Assembly: GCA_026413225.1 (NCBI GenBank)
Contig: CM048552.1
Location: forward strand, 24,169,001-24,233,000
Direction: 5' to 3'
From: Otis tarda
Taxonomy: Eukaryota; Chordata; Aves; Otidiformes; Otididae
Length of the DNA stretch: 64,000 bases
In this document: piece by piece, positions 22,367 through 35,716 of the stretch
Layout of the letters: every line of letters begins with the position of its first letter
Position numbering within the stretch: the stretch's first letter is position 1
Position numbers and translations under genes: made by a program
Notes under the pieces: model-generated
The model's database searches: none
What the model saw: only the letters and a program-made list of their open reading frames with translations
What the model was told of the DNA's origin: nothing

Positions 22367-24544
22367 AAGTCAGACATCTGTTCTTTTGGGTAAATTACTG
22401 AGTCTGATTTTTGTAGTGTAGAAATGCTATCTGACCATGCAAGATCCAATAAAATTTGATGCCAGCTTTACAAACTGTCCCTTCACACTTTATACATGTA
22501 GGTGATTAGATACCTTCACCAGGTCATGTACACAGGCAATTAATCTACAACTGTTTACAATGACATTAATGCAATTTTCAAAAGAGAGAGAGCAAAAAAA
22601 ATCTACAGGCAATTTGCTGAGCACTATTCAGATAAGGAATTTTAAGTTACTAAATATTCAGATTAACCAGGGGTAATATCAAGGTTTGATTATTCTACCT
22701 TGCCCTGAATTGCCTTGTGATATGAGTAAGTTCCCTCAATGCATTACTGCTTTGTTTTTGCACATGTAAGATGGGAATAACAATACAAAAAAAAATAAAA
22801 AGCAAAACCCTTCAGAAGAATCTTCTAAACCTTAATCAAAATTTCTAAGGCATTGCTTTAAAAAAAAAAAAAGACAACAAACTTGGCCATCTTGCTTCAA
22901 ATACAGATTCTTATTCCTCTTTCACTTTTTAGAACTTTTCTACACATGAATTATACAACAGTATGTGTGTATCTATATATACACAAAGTATTCTAGGTAT
23001 CAGTTTCTGAATATTACATCCTAAATCAAACTTCCTACTCTGATTTGTCAGAAATATGTTTGCATTCTGAAGTTTGGCTATTTTGCAGGAGACTCCAGTT
23101 TAAAAAAAAAAAAAAAAATTGGAAGAAATATAGAAAACTTCTAGCCTTGAGAAAGTAGCTATATAAAACAGACAAAATAAATCACAGCTTCATTCCATGA
23201 AAAAGTGAGAACAAGCTCCCCCTATACTTAAATATGAAAGCATAATATAGACAAACTTTCTTAGGTTATTCTGTATTTGAATGCAAAATGCACTTAGGGT
23301 GAATCCAGAACTCCAGTGTTTGTCCTTGAGTGTTTACAGTATCTCTTTTAGCAACACTACTGTGTTGAAGTTAGGCTTGATGGATCAAATGTGTATGGAG
23401 AACACCACAATAATGCCATGTGCAGCCTTTCCTCCCCTGTATACAATAATGTTTCCAGCTGAAGGAGCAGGTAGTTCAGGAGACTGGTGAGAAGAGACAC
23501 ATCTGTGGATGTCACTCCTGTTGGCCATAGTGAACAAACACTGATGCCAGCAGTGTTTTCAGCCCTTATTAAGATTTACCAGTTAAGTATGAGTATTTAG
23601 TCACAGTGAGAATCCAAATATTGAAAGTCTACCAAGAATAAGAGCAGTGTTACACAACCTTCTTTTACTTGCAGTCCTTATTTTGTCTGATCTCTGAGAG
23701 AAGAATATGGAAAAAAAAATCCTAAATGACAACTACTTCAGTTTCTCAAGTGCTCAACCCTAGTCTTTTATGAGGAGTAAGATAGCCTTTAAGGTGCAAA
23801 GCTGCCTGTAATATCTGTTGAAGTAGAATTCTAAATATCATTTTTCTAGTAGCCTGCTCTTTTCCCTCTAAATTGGTTATACATTTGCAAAGGAAAGTAT
23901 TAATTCAAAAGTTGCGCCCGCGCATTTAGTATTTTATTGTGGTTGTATATTGTATTTTAAATATCCACATCACTCTTTTTCACTCCATCTGTTTCTGTCC
24001 CTCTTTCTCATACAGGTAAACTCACTTTGAGTAAATATGATTTTATCTTCTCCAGGCATTGAGTTTCACACATTGCTTGGTACAAAAATAATATACCATC
24101 CCTGTACAGTGGTAGTGTGTCCTGCTTGGGAAATGATTGGTGATGAGATGAGAAATTTGAAAGTGAACATGCATAATAGAATAACATAGGCATAGTTATC
24201 ATCATTGCTAACTTTAATTTTCTGAAGAGATCTACTTTTTCATATGACTGATAAAGGTAAAAGGGGATGACATACAATGCTTTCCCTGAGTCAGGAATTT
24301 TTTAAATCTGTGACCTGATTTTAGCTGCATAAGCAAATAGAGCATCTTCCACTTGTTCCACAAACAAGGCAGCCAGTGCAAGAAAAAATGACATATTTAG
24401 TCTTATCATCAACAACAATTTGCTTGTTTTCTGAAAGAAAACTAATTTGAATTTGTAATCAACACAGAACTAAATCGCATATAGCTGTCTAACCTGCTTT
24501 TGGAGACATGCATGTAATAAATACATTAAATACATACAACTTTC
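22366..24544. other. Non-coding AT-rich stretch
   Basis: It contains a MIR-like relic at 22695-22790 and poly(A) runs at about 22860 and 23103-23118. Otherwise no gene or classifiable element. A GTGCGCCCGCGC-like CpG cluster at about 23914-23924 is a short oddity in AT-rich DNA. Confidence 0.6.
22695..22790 (+). repeat. MIR-like SINE relic
   Basis: The order GCCTTGTGATATGAGTAAGTT ... CACATGTAAGATGGGAATAACAATAC follows the MIR 'conserved core to tail' arrangement (TGGGCAAGTYAC ... ATCTGTAAAATGGGRATAATAATAC). It is strongly diverged, as expected for an amniote-age SINE. A search with a sensitive profile is needed for certainty. Confidence 0.5.
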
Positions 24545-25680
24545 TAGATGTTCCACTTTCCAGTCCACACTGCAAAGTTTCTTCAGACTTGTACACCAAT
24601 TCCTTCCATGACTGTCTCTCCCACAGGCTCTCACCAGGTCTCCAAACACACCCCTTTGAATTGCTGGAACTCCCAGGACAGTTTCTCTATAGCCAAGAAG
24701 CGGGCCCATAGGGAGGAAAAAAGACTTTCTTCGTATTGCCAGAGCTGGCCAGCCAATTCACCCACCGTTTGCCCCTCTCCGTCTTTCTAGGTCACTGTTG
24801 CCAACGAGTTGGCATACGATGATGGTGCCTAGTTGGCATACGATGATGGTGCCATATAACATCTTCCTTGAAGTGATACCTTTCCTTCAGACCTGACAGA
24901 AGTCACCTCCAGAGGCTAAGGGCTTGTGCTTCTTTTCCAACTGCTCTGTCAATGCCCCCTTCCCTAGAAAGGGATCCTAGCTCCCTAGATTCTCTACCCT
25001 CTAATTCCAGGTTACTGGCTCCACTATCACAGCATCGGAGTAGTCAAGTGAAAATATGCTCACCTGGATGACAGTTGAAATTTTTTTGCATATCTTGCTG
25101 CTCAGTCAGGGATAGGGATTGAGTGGTTACTACCTTGTTTATGAGTTCTACCTCTTCCTCCTCCTGTTCTTGTGATGGCCCTACTTCCACGTAGCCTCCT
25201 CATCCACTTCTTCCTCCTCCCGCTTCTTAGGAGGAGTTTTTTCCCTTACTAAACAAGCTGACTTCTGCATCCAATACTTCTTGTATATAGAGGCGATCTA
25301 TACCAGTGCGGGTTGGTTCTCTGGTTCAGCTGCAGTGCCTGTCACAGTGGTTGGAGTGGCTGCAGTCCCTGTCATTTTGTCATCAGATCCAGAGACCTTC
25401 TCTTCCCTTTGAGGGTACTGAAAGTGTTGAACAGGGCTCAGTAGGCATGGGCCAAGCCCCAGAACATTGCAGTGATTTGTGTCTCTCTGGAATTGCCCAG
25501 GTGACAGCATACTTTTTCCAAGTATTTTACTAGTTTTCCAGAATTCTGTACTTCTTCGGGGGAAAAGTTCCAAAACATTGGAGGTGCCTACTGTCCTAGG
25601 TACTTGTCCATACACACACTCTGCAACTCATAACTATCCAGCCTCAAGACAGATTTCTGGGTGGTATTCTTAAATAGTTG
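24545..25680 (-). pseudogene. Decayed retroviral gag-like region
   Basis: Read on the minus strand, fragments in several frames carry the features of the gag-like protein of a common avian ERV: a Thr/Ala/Glu-Pro-rich segment (25298-25615, 105 open codons, the best preserved block), a Gln-Glu-Glu-rich acidic segment, then HPGEH and a block ending in SREGGIDRAVGKEAQALSLWR, then LKERYHFKEDV. The region is interrupted by several stops, by frameshifts and by an apparent deletion after the last motif. A 24-bp tandem duplication (24807-24853) lies in it. Gag would be the structural capsid precursor; this copy is non-functional. The call is pattern recognition, not an alignment. Confidence 0.6.
24807..24853. 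repeat. Perfect 24-bp tandem duplication
   Basis: AGTTGGCATACGATGATGGTGCC occurs at 24807-24829 and again, unchanged, at 24831-24853. Perfect identity inside an otherwise decayed retroviral region points to a recent duplication that postdates loss of function. Confidence 0.92.
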
Positions 25681-26256
25681 TTCAACCTTAAACAAGACCT
25701 GAAACACATTCAGGAGTCATAGCAATAGGAACATGCTGGTTTGAACATCCCAAAGATATTAAAAATTCTCAAAAGATATTCAAACTAGCCTAGAGGAGAA
25801 GCTGAAGGTGAAGGAGAAAGGGAAGGAGAAGGAATAGGGGAAAGTGTCCCTCCTTGTCTGTCTCACAGATTGGGTCTCTGAGGAGAAAAGGTAAAGAGTG
25901 TAATTATTAATAGTTTCTGAGAGATGGTTCCCAAAATACAGAGATGATGGCAAAGCTGAGTACCAATACCAGATTAGTCTCAAAAACTCTAATTTTATTA
26001 TATCATAAGCCAGTGTTACACAGTACAGTCAAATGGTAACCTTAATCCAGCCCCCAAAGATGATAAACAGCACAACAGGGAACACATACAGCACATAAGT
26101 TGTCACATAACACAACTCTGAGAACAAGTACAACAGCTCTGAGACCAAATAAATCAACATGGTGAACAGTAACTATCAAAACTAATGTAATGAATGCTTA
26201 TAACAAATTTATTTTAACACACTCTGGTCAGATCTGTCATTATCTCAATCCTTCAT

Positions 26257-26274
26257 ATCCCACACTGGTCACCA
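26257..26274 (-). promoter_or_regulatory. Primer-binding-site-like sequence
   Basis: On the minus strand TGGTGACCAGTGTGGGAT follows the LTR end after about 10 bases. A PBS starts with TGG, complementary to the CCA end of a primer tRNA, and lies just inside the 5' LTR, as here. I cannot name the tRNA with confidence. Confidence 0.55.
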
Positions 26275-26283
26275 AAAAGGACC

Positions 26284-26836
26284 GTTGTGATTTAACCCAG
26301 CAGGCAGCTAAACACCACAGAGCTGTTCTCTCACTCCTCACACAGTAGAATAGGGGACAGAACCAGAAAAAAAGTTAAAACTTGTAGGTTGAGACAAAGA
26401 TAGTTTAATAGAACAGGAAAAGGAAAGGAAAATAGTATTAATAATAATAATGATGATAAAAGAATACTCAGAACAAGTGATGCACAATACAATTGCTCAC
26501 AACCCACTGACTAATGTCCAGCAAGTCCCTAAGCAGCAGCCGCCACCCCCAGCCAACTCCCCCCAGTTTGTACGTTCAGCATGACATCATATAGTATAGA
26601 ATATCCCTTTGGCCAGTTTGAGTCAACTGTCCTGGCTGTGTCCTCTCCCAGCTTCTTGTACATCCCTAGCCTTCCTGCTGGCAGTGTAGTATGAGAAGCT
26701 GAAAAAATCCTTGACTTGGTGTAAGCACTATTCAGCAACAACTAGTGTGTTATCAATATTATTCTCATCCTAAATTCAAAATACAGCACTATAGCAGCTG
26801 GTAGGAAGAAAATTAACTCTATCCTAGCTGAAACCA
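26284..26836 (-). mobile_element. Retroviral 5' LTR, about 553 bp
   Basis: In its own orientation it starts TGGTTTCAGCTAGGATAGAG and ends near GGGTTAAATCACAACG. A TATA-like box lies at 26590-26598 and an ATTAAA-type polyA signal at 26404-26409 (TTTAAT on the + strand). The terminal CA seems mutated, so the 3' boundary may be 26284 or 26286. It belongs to a widespread avian LTR type, different in sequence from the two 1.15-kb LTRs and from the 326-bp LTR in this window. There is no matching second LTR, so no TSD can be tested. An AAT/AATAAT-rich stretch at about 26436-26460 interrupts the R/U5 side. Confidence 0.75.
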
Positions 26837-29800
26837 GGAGAACCTTTTTGGTTTTGTTCATAAATTTTAAAGCACCTGGAACTAGGCCTACATCTTAACT
26901 CTAATCTCCATGTACGTATTTCAGTTCAGACAAAATCACCCATTTGCAGGTACAAAACAAATAATTGATGCAAAATTCATACTGGAAAAACTGAGTATGT
27001 ACAAGAGTGAAAACAAGCTTATTAATATCTGAAGTAAAATTTTTAAGAGCATTAATGCATTTAAGCTCTTGATGCCCTCCTGAGTTCAGTATAAGAACAA
27101 TTCTTACTTGACAAGTAAGAAAAGTGAGACATGAAATAGACAAGGACCAGAAATACTAAGGACATAGATTTTGAATCCATATATTTAACGTATCTCCAAC
27201 TTGAGACTCCTTGCCTATACAGCCTTAGGACCTATGGGAAGGGCAACACATTTCCAAATCTATTTGCCTTGTGAAAGGCAAACACAGTGGCTTCACAGAC
27301 AGCCTTCATACTGCCTCCAGAAAGGCCTGTAGGCAGCCTACAGTCTATACTGGGAATGTACCAAGCCACCAAATGCCACTGGAAGTTGCTGGCTGATTTT
27401 TCACACAGGGTACTCTTCACCCCAGACATTGGTCTCTAGCTAACCCTTGAGTCATGCTACCAAATTTATTGTCTGGTCAGAGAGAGAAACTGATTTTGAG
27501 GGTAGCCTTGGTATATTCCTGAAAAATACAGGCATATCTGTTGATTTTGATTTAAGAAGTGACAGCCACACAACATTTAAGAAGTTAGTGGAAATACTTC
27601 TGAAAAAAAAATAAGGATGGAAGTTTTAACTTAGTTACCTAAGACTTAACAAAACTGTTAGATTCTTATGAAAATTTGAGGATTAAACATCTTCTCCAAA
27701 ATCACCAAGAAATTAAGTGTCAGAACTGGGAATAGGAATAAGATCCATATCCCACAGCCTTCTAATTGTATGCATCACCAGTCATGGTAGTTCTTCAAAT
27801 TTAATAAATAGCCATTGTTATTTAAAAAGTTGTCAATGGTTTCAGTATTATTTTCAGCTTGGAAACCAAAGGATTACTTTAGATACTTTTATTTCTTAAG
27901 CATATTCAGCCAACATTTTCACTGAATCACTGATTTTAATAAATTTCCAGAAGAGATCATTTGGTCCCATGATATTTATTCATAGACCAATTTAGGTTCC
28001 AATTTAGCTTAGACATATTTACAGAGTACACTATTGGAACAAGGAGATTCTGTCACTGTTTGAGCTCATTTAAGCAAAACTTCACAAAAAAAAAAAGTGT
28101 TCTTTAAAAATTGATGGATATGAAGTCAAAATAACTGATAGTCCTAGCAGGGCTTGTCACATGATAAGGAGGAATTTCTTGAGATAGCTTTCATGGTTGG
28201 GGCATTTTTGGAATACTATTTTACAGTGGTTTAACAGAACATGAAGAAGTCTTCCAAAATTACAGTATGAACCAGACAGAAAATACAAGATGCTCTGTTA
28301 TTTAATAGTCTTCATTTAAAGGTTTCCTGAAGTGTTTGAGCCAAAGCCCAGGTACTAAAGCTTGGAATGAGTACTGCTCTGGTAAAATATTCTTGAATCT
28401 TGCTGATCTGAGAAAAAGTATCCCCAGTCTACACAAAGTGTCTGGAATTATCACCGGCAAACTTGTCACTGAATAGCAGCCTTGCCAGGAAGTTTATGCA
28501 CACTCAGTTACTTAAAATTTCAGACAGCTATCGGTTGCTCAACAAATGCCAAGATCATACAACCTATTCCTCCTGACAATTCATTGCCCAAATACACAAG
28601 AGCTTTGCAGCCAGAATTAGTTCAGGAGTTTGGTTTTGTTTTGTGCCTCCTGTCACAAATGATAAACACTAAACATCTTTGTTACAGTGACTTTTGATGG
28701 TAACCAGAAGAAACATATCCAGGAGAGAAACAGAAACTGGTAAGTGGAGCAATATGCTCCAAAAAATGAACTTTTTGTCATGCTCTCATTGATTTTTCAG
28801 CTTAAGAAAGCAGTGAGCAACAGTGGAGGCATTTTTCAATACTTAGTATTATAGCAGAATATTAAACAAAAAAAAAAATTACGCTTCAATATATATATTG
28901 AACAAATTACTTGCAGGTCTAATAGGTTACCATCTTCTACATATACTGAACTAAGATAGCTGAAGTGCTTTGTAGTCCACCAGAGTAAAATCTTAAAGTC
29001 TATGTGAGAAAAAATTTCTTCCAGCAACAAGATTCAGGCTGATAAAGAACTACTCGCTTCAGATAACTGCTGGGATAGATTGAATTAAAGTCCCTCTGTA
29101 TTCTTCTGTCCTTACATAAGTTTGTCTCCATTATGACGCAGTTTGAGTAATTTCTTCAAAAGTCATGTATTGCTGTTTTATAAGTGGTGTCTTACATGAC
29201 ATGTGACCAGAGGTAACCGTTCAATAAACTAATCATCATGCAACCCCAGCACTATTCAGACTTGGTCCACAGATAAGAAGCTCACAAGAGTTGCGCAAAA
29301 ATCAGGAAATGTTTTTTTAATAACAGAAAGGTCAGAAAAACAGATAATCTTATAAAACCTTGACAACTCTGAATCAAGTTGGCATAAATCAATCATGTCT
29401 TGCTGTTACCAGGATTCAGAGACACTTAATTTGCCCTTATCCACACCGTTATTATAAGATTTATTCTTAGGTTAAAATACATCAGAATTGTGTAAAGCTC
29501 GTATCTTCTCATTATCAAATCAATAAAGATGGGATCAAACGATCCTTTTTCAGAAGGAAGAAAAAGAAAAGGCAATTTCATTATCAGAAACTCACTGCTG
29601 CCCTAAGCAATAAGTCTAGCCAAGTTTTTATGAAAAAAAACCTCTTTCTTTGAGGACCTCGTTTTTGTCCATGGACACTATTACTTGATAAAATTAATTG
29701 TGCATCTACTTTTAATAGCAAACATTTTGCTTGCCTGACCTTTGTCTCCCTCTATAGAGTTCTACTTGGTGTCAATACAGCATTTCTAAACCACTACAAA

Positions 29801-30677
29801 TGGTGGAATGAGCAGGAGAAACAATTACTGTTGTGACAAATTCTCTTTTCCTGGGGACAGTCATAGAAATACACAATCAGTTATTTGGTGTTATTACAGC
29901 ATTGGATTTCTCTAACATTTTCTGTTTCTCTAATGCAGTGTATTTAATAAACTTTTATAAAGAGATGTTGGCCACAGAAGAATAGAAAATAATGAGAAAG
30001 GTGCTGTAGAGAACTGCTCATACAGCTCACACTGGTCTTACTATTCCTGACTTATCTGACAACTTAAAACTCCGCTAAAGAAATACCTACTGTAATGATC
30101 AAAGTGCTTTAAACTGATCCCATAAGACAATTTGTTTGCTGTATTTTTTTTGAGAGTAAATCCAGACTGCTAGAAGAATATTATCTTGATTTAGTCTTGG
30201 AGGTGTAACTTCAAGAGTATTCTTTAAAAAAATATGACGTTACAGGGTATCACATTAAAAGAAACATATGGGAAGGCTGATACATAAAATAAAGAATGTG
30301 AAGGTGAAAATAAAGACAAATAAGGGACTATTTTGCTGGAGTGTTTCCAGCATTTTCTAGCTTGTGGTTTTTTTGAGTGTGCTCCATTGGTAAAGCAAGT
30401 CACACAAAACATTGGTTATTATAAATACTTTCACTTACATAAGTGTTCCGTTGTTGATAACAGACCAGCTGTGATGTCAGTTCTCTTTCTTTTTAGGACT
30501 AGATATATTCTCTCTGGCAATACAGATTTAGCACCTTAACTATGTAAGAATATGAGTAAATTTTTCTTAGCTTGAATTAAACATTATTTCAGCTGGTTTT
30601 TTTTTAATATAGGTATTAGAATTAAGAACCTTTACACTGCTGACTCTGTAACTGAAGTCATGACTATTAAACCAATA
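26837..30677. other. Non-coding AT-rich stretch
   Basis: It holds a MIR-like relic at 27655-27785 and A-runs at 28086 and 28868. No open frame over about 80 codons and no recognisable motif. Nothing else identified. Confidence 0.65.
27655..27785 (-). repeat. MIR-like SINE relic
   Basis: On the + strand the order ATGAAAATTTGAGGATTAAAC ... CACCAAGAAATTAAGTGTCAGAACTGGGAATAGGAATAAGATCC matches reversed MIR: tail, then GGTCACACAGCTAGTAAGTG, then the B-box-side region with its CAGAGC-GGGAT-GAACCC pattern. It is strongly diverged, consistent with an amniote-age insertion. Confidence 0.55.
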
Positions 30678-31276
30678 AGAAAGCCAACTGCATCCTGAGC
30701 TGCATTAGAAGAAGCGTGGCCAGCAGGTTGAGGGAAGTGTTTCCGCCCCTCTACTCTGCTCTCGTGAGACCCCACCTGGAGAACCTCCAACATAAGAAGG
30801 ACATGGACCTGTTGGAGAGAGTCCAGAGGAGGGCCACGAAGATGAGCTGCTGGAGCAGCTCTTCTATGAGTACAGGCTGAGAGAGTTGGGGCTGTTCGGC
30901 CGGGAGAAGAGAAGGCTCCAGGGAAATCTTATAGCGGCCTTCCAATACCTAAAGGGAGCCTACAAGAAAGCTGGAGAGGGACTTTTGACAAGAGCTTGTA
31001 ATGATAGGACAAGGGGTAATGGCTTTAAACTGGAAGAGGGAAGATTTAGATTAGACATAAGGAAGAAATTCTTCACTATGAGGGTGGTGAGGTACTGGAA
31101 GAGGTTGCTCAGAGAGGTGGTAGATGCCCCATCCCTGGAAGTGTTCAAGGCCAGGTTGGATGGGGCTCTGAGCAACCTGATCTGGTTGGAGATGTCCCTG
31201 CTCCTTGCAGGGGGGTTGAACTAGATGACCTTTAAAGTTTCCTTCCAACCCAAACTGTTCTATGATTCTATGATTC
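30678..31276 (+). mobile_element. CR1 retrotransposon, 5'-truncated, 0.6 kb
   Basis: It begins in the ORF2 stretch equivalent to about 21735 of the best copy (AAGAAAGCCAACTGCATCC) and runs to the ATTCTATGATTC tail at 31276. About 21 bp are missing at about 30783 relative to the other copies, with further small losses at about 30845. From 30886 to 31224 the terminal ORF2 frame is open (112 codons), reading through the usual ATCTAG end region because that stop is changed to TGG. The 3'UTR arms CTTGCAGGGGGGTTGAACTAGATGACC are clear. Confidence 0.93.
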
Positions 31277-34200
31277 CATGTGTACACACTCATGCACATA
31301 CAGATGCTGCTGACTTGGTTGTTTCAGCAAAAGTAGGCTGATGTCAGCACAAATAGGTTGGTATTAAACTCATCTTGTTTTGTTTTTTTTCAGTGGGGAT
31401 GGTAGTCTGAATAGAGGAAAAATATACATATAACAGAGCTCTTTATCTTCTTCTCTGCATATGTAGCTCTCCCCTCATTTTCTTTGTAGTCCACAGCACT
31501 GGAGAAATTCCTATGCAGATGACATTATTTGCTAAATACTAAGAGGAACACCCACCACAACTCTGTTTTTTTTCTCTTTCTAAGCTTCAGAACTTAATGC
31601 TTCTTTGCATTGTATTTTTTTTTAAATCCTACTGAACTAAGCAAAACAGGGAAAACACATAACTAAGTGAGCAGCAATAATATTTTAAATTACATGATTA
31701 AATGAATAAGCCATTACATTTGATAGAAGAGGAGAGTTTGTGCTGCAGCACACAGCAGATTATTTCTGTATGAAATTAAAATTAAGCTGAAGTACACATC
31801 CTGTTAAAAAAGGTTGGCTAAAAGGAAATTATATCCTTTTGTAAAAGTATCAAGCAACGATTTGACTTATTGTTTAGAATGACAGGATTCAGGATTTCTT
31901 AGTTATGTTGTGTTTAGGGAGTACAGGGACACTCTGCTGTTGGAACTCTGTATCTACCTTTTTACTGGAAGCTTTCAAGTCCTCTCTCAAAAATTCAGAT
32001 GCATCCTTGCCTTTCAAAGCAGAAACTCCAGACAAACCATCTTCTTGTCTTCATATTAATTCTTCATAAAAAGATGTTCATTGGGAAAAAAAGAAAAAAA
32101 GAATAAAGAAGGAAAAATGGATTCATCAGAATGGAAAGCAAAGGAAAAAGTTATCAGAAAACAAAGTATGGGATAAAATATAGCTCATAGTTCACTTTTC
32201 CCTGACCTGTTTTTAATATAGAGAGAACACTATTACAAACATATCTCAGATCATAAGAAATTTGCAGATTCCATCATTATTCCCCAAGGAAAAGCCCTTG
32301 AGAAAAATAGATATGTGGCTTTTATTTGAAAAACTGAGAAAAAAACCTACCATTGTTGAAGTTCCTCCATTCCTGCTCTCTTCTCTCACTTTACTGAAGT
32401 GTAGCTTGGTTTCATTACCCTTTGGTTATTATGCAGATAAAACCAGAGTACATACTTCCTGCATTACAAAGACCCTCAGAAAATAGCTCGCAAAGATGAA
32501 ATAGGTACATCTACACTGGGTACTATGCACAGACATGAATTCCCTATGCCTATACTTTAATCTAGGACAATGCAAATCAACTCAGCTCTAAGAAGTATGG
32601 GATCAAATATTTCCTGCAACATTATTTACCTGAGACTCAGAGATGTCCATTATATTCTGGTACATTTGGGGATAAAATACCACTTTTTTTTTATTCTACT
32701 CTGAGGATATACTGAGATAAAAATCCTGACCTGAAAGAAAGAATGAATTCTCTCCACTGATAAAATATTTGATCTTTTTTTTTTGCTGTTAGCTAAAAGC
32801 ATTCCTTTTTACTTTTTATCTCAAAGTCTATTTCACCCAAGAAATCAAAAAGGGAGGAGTAAGAGTAGAAATGCCATATTGCAGCAACCTATACAACTTA
32901 CTGTACAGAAAGAAAAGTACTTTGAATGTATTAGCCAGACTAATGGTAGTTAACCTGCTCATTTTCTTCTCAAAACTGCCTAGCAGCTTTCTGCTGTTTC
33001 CCATTTCTGCTCATCCAGGCACTAAAAATCCAAATTTATTCCCAGACTTCAGTTTCTCATAAGGAGTTATATCTTCAATTATCAGTACACCTAGGATATT
33101 TATTTTCCAGAAGTATTTGTCAGGCCACTTTTCTATTAGAGTCTATAACACATACTTGTAATAATTGCTTTAATCTCTAGCTTCAGTTATAGCCTAGTTG
33201 CTCATAATAAGGGATAGGTTTCAAACCACACTCATCCATGCAGCTTTTTAACCTTTTCTGCTCTCCAGATGTGACAGTTTATTGCAGATAACAGAGAAAA
33301 AAAAATGGCTTCTGGAAAGCATCTTTACTGGGAGAATTTGGAGCATGGTTAGAAACCAACAGTTTTTCATTATCTGCAGAATGAATTGCTTCTATAATGA
33401 TAATATTACAGAGAGAAAGCTTTTGTGTGGCTCTTCAAAATCAGCTTTCTGGAGGAAAACTTCTTTGTAGTTTCTAAGATAATTATTGCCATAAAGCCAT
33501 GTTAGATATAAAATAAATTAGAAATTGACAGTATAATTCAAACACAGAATAAAAAATGTTTAGAGAAGTAAATGTCAAGAGATTCAGCTCCTGTTTATGA
33601 AATAGTTCAGGAGAGATTTAAATAGTTGGGTCAGGTTGATTTTAGCTGCAGTTACAAATTACATTGTCAAAAGTAAGTTTTTTTCCTTCTTGATGAGTAT
33701 CTTGCCATCCATTTTGCCTCTTCTTCATTTATGCAGACCACAACTAAAATGAAAAATTTGGGCTTTATTGCATTTCAAAGGAACTCATGTAGTTCCCTGA
33801 GTCTTTTTTACCAAAACCCTACAAATTTATATCCATTCTACCCTTAGCAAATTCAAGAAGTAGGCATTTGTCTTACTAGGGTAACAGATTAATAGTAAAG
33901 TAGTCCTTTACTTTTTTTTTCTGTATAGCTACACTTTGTGATGGTCCATTATCTAATACATCTAATACATGCTACTTTCTGTTACAGACATTTGGCTACT
34001 GTGGTGCTATAAAAAAATAGAACTAGACCACTGGAGAATCTTAGTGCTACTAAATGCATCATTTTCTGCATAGTTTCAAATAACTTTTTTTCTGATTAGT
34101 CTTACTGTTGAAAATTGTATTTTGTCTGTTAAATAAACACCAACAAAAATAAAGACCATTTGAGTTACTGTGTTCTGCTATTACCTAAGTATGTCCTGTT

Positions 34201-35716
34201 TCTCCTTTGCCATGTTTAGAAGGCTTAGCTGCTCACTGAACTAAGAGGCTGTCTATATGATTGTCAGCTCAGGGACAGTAGATAAAATCCTTCAAATTTG
34301 GTCAGAATTTTGCAGTCAGTATTAGAGGGTAATGAGATTTTTACCTCATGTTTTTTGACTTATTTTGTGTGATGACAAACATATTCTAGCATGCTCAGAA
34401 TTTCTAACTACTAATATTCCACTCTCAGCAACTTTTTAGGGTGCTTGCAAAGAGACAGGCAGATACAGTTCTGAGGAACAAACACCAATGGTGGGATTCA
34501 CATCATGATTCAAAGCGCTTAGTTATTCAGTTCTCTGTAAAACACATGCCTGAGGTAAGACTCAGTTATAAACACAGGGGCCTAATGCCACAGTAGATAC
34601 TACAGTATGCAAGATAGGCAGCTGACTGAGAGATACGAGACAGGGCTTACATAAGATGGAGGCTTGTAAGGGAAACAACTATTTCTTTGAGCCTGCAGTT
34701 ATGTTGTGTATATGGCTTATGCTTTGCTCCAATGGATTTGCCAAGTATTGCATTTATTTTCTTTCCTTCTTACCTCTCCCCTAGTTACACTAAGAGTTGA
34801 AGGTTCAATCAGATACTCTATTACTAGGCATTGTCTATAATGGGACCTCACACACCTTGCTTGTGTGTGAAGATGTATAGTTAAATGTCTTAATCTCAGA
34901 ATGTGCTTTTGGTAAAGAGTCTCAACAGGAGCAAAGAGAAAAAGATAAAAAAGATATGACAAGTTGTGCCTCTGCAGGCACTTTCTGTAATCTGGGGCAT
35001 TTTAGGTCACCTGAGCCATCAACTTTGGGTTGGCAGATATAATGAAGGACCTTTGATAGATATGTTCCTGTCTGAATCTGAAACTAGAGGCCAAGCATGA
35101 CACTATCAGCCATTTCAAATTTCACTAGACACTTCTATGTGGGAAACTGGATGAAGTTCTTAGAGACAAGATAAAACAAAATTGAGATGGTAAAACAGTT
35201 ATCAAGGACACCGGGAACAGGGAGAAATCCTTTACAAAGGAAAAATCTCAAAGTTGTTAATTTGTAAAGAAAATAGAGATTCATGATAAGTAACTTTTTA
35301 AACACACATGAAAATTCAGGTGAATTGGACACCTAACTTTCACCAAACCCAGCCACTGGTTCAAATAGTTGTTGATGAACCCAACAGTCACTTTTTAAAA
35401 CACTTGAAATCACTTCTACACAAAAGTTGATTGCAAATTGCACTAAAAAGGAATTAAAAGGAACATGTTTATATAGGAGCTAGGCCAGTTTAATGTTCCT
35501 CTGCAAGAATCAGATAGGGCAGGCAGTCTGGTGTTACCACAATGTAGGGAAAAGGCAACATCAATGCCAAGACAGTCAACCAAATGGCAGATTGGTGCTG
35601 CTAGGGCACTTTGGTCAGATTTAAATCCGTCCTCAGTCAGCATGCTGATGCTTTGTTATACAGGAAACAGTCTCCAGATGTTATATAGGAAATTGAGTTT
35701 TAAGAGCAGTATCATA
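31277..35716. other. Non-coding AT-rich stretch
   Basis: No gene, RNA or classifiable repeat identified. A/T runs occur at 31385, 31617, 32085-32105 and 32773. Small open frames (below about 82 codons) lack any domain signature. Confidence 0.65.

Larger units (their letters stand above)
24545..26836 (-). mobile_element. 5' part of an avian endogenous retrovirus (LTR, PBS, leader, gag-like)
   Basis: On the minus strand the order is: LTR (26836 to 26284), primer-binding-site-like sequence (26274 to about 26257), an untranslated leader (to about 25700) and a decayed gag-like coding region (about 25680 to 24545). No pol, env or second LTR follows at lower coordinates, where AT-rich unique DNA resumes. 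This is therefore a truncated provirus or the surviving end after a deletion, not a solo LTR. The gag-like region is full of stops and indels, so the copy cannot make particles. The gag assignment comes from family pattern recognition. The LTR plus PBS order is directly visible. Confidence 0.72.
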
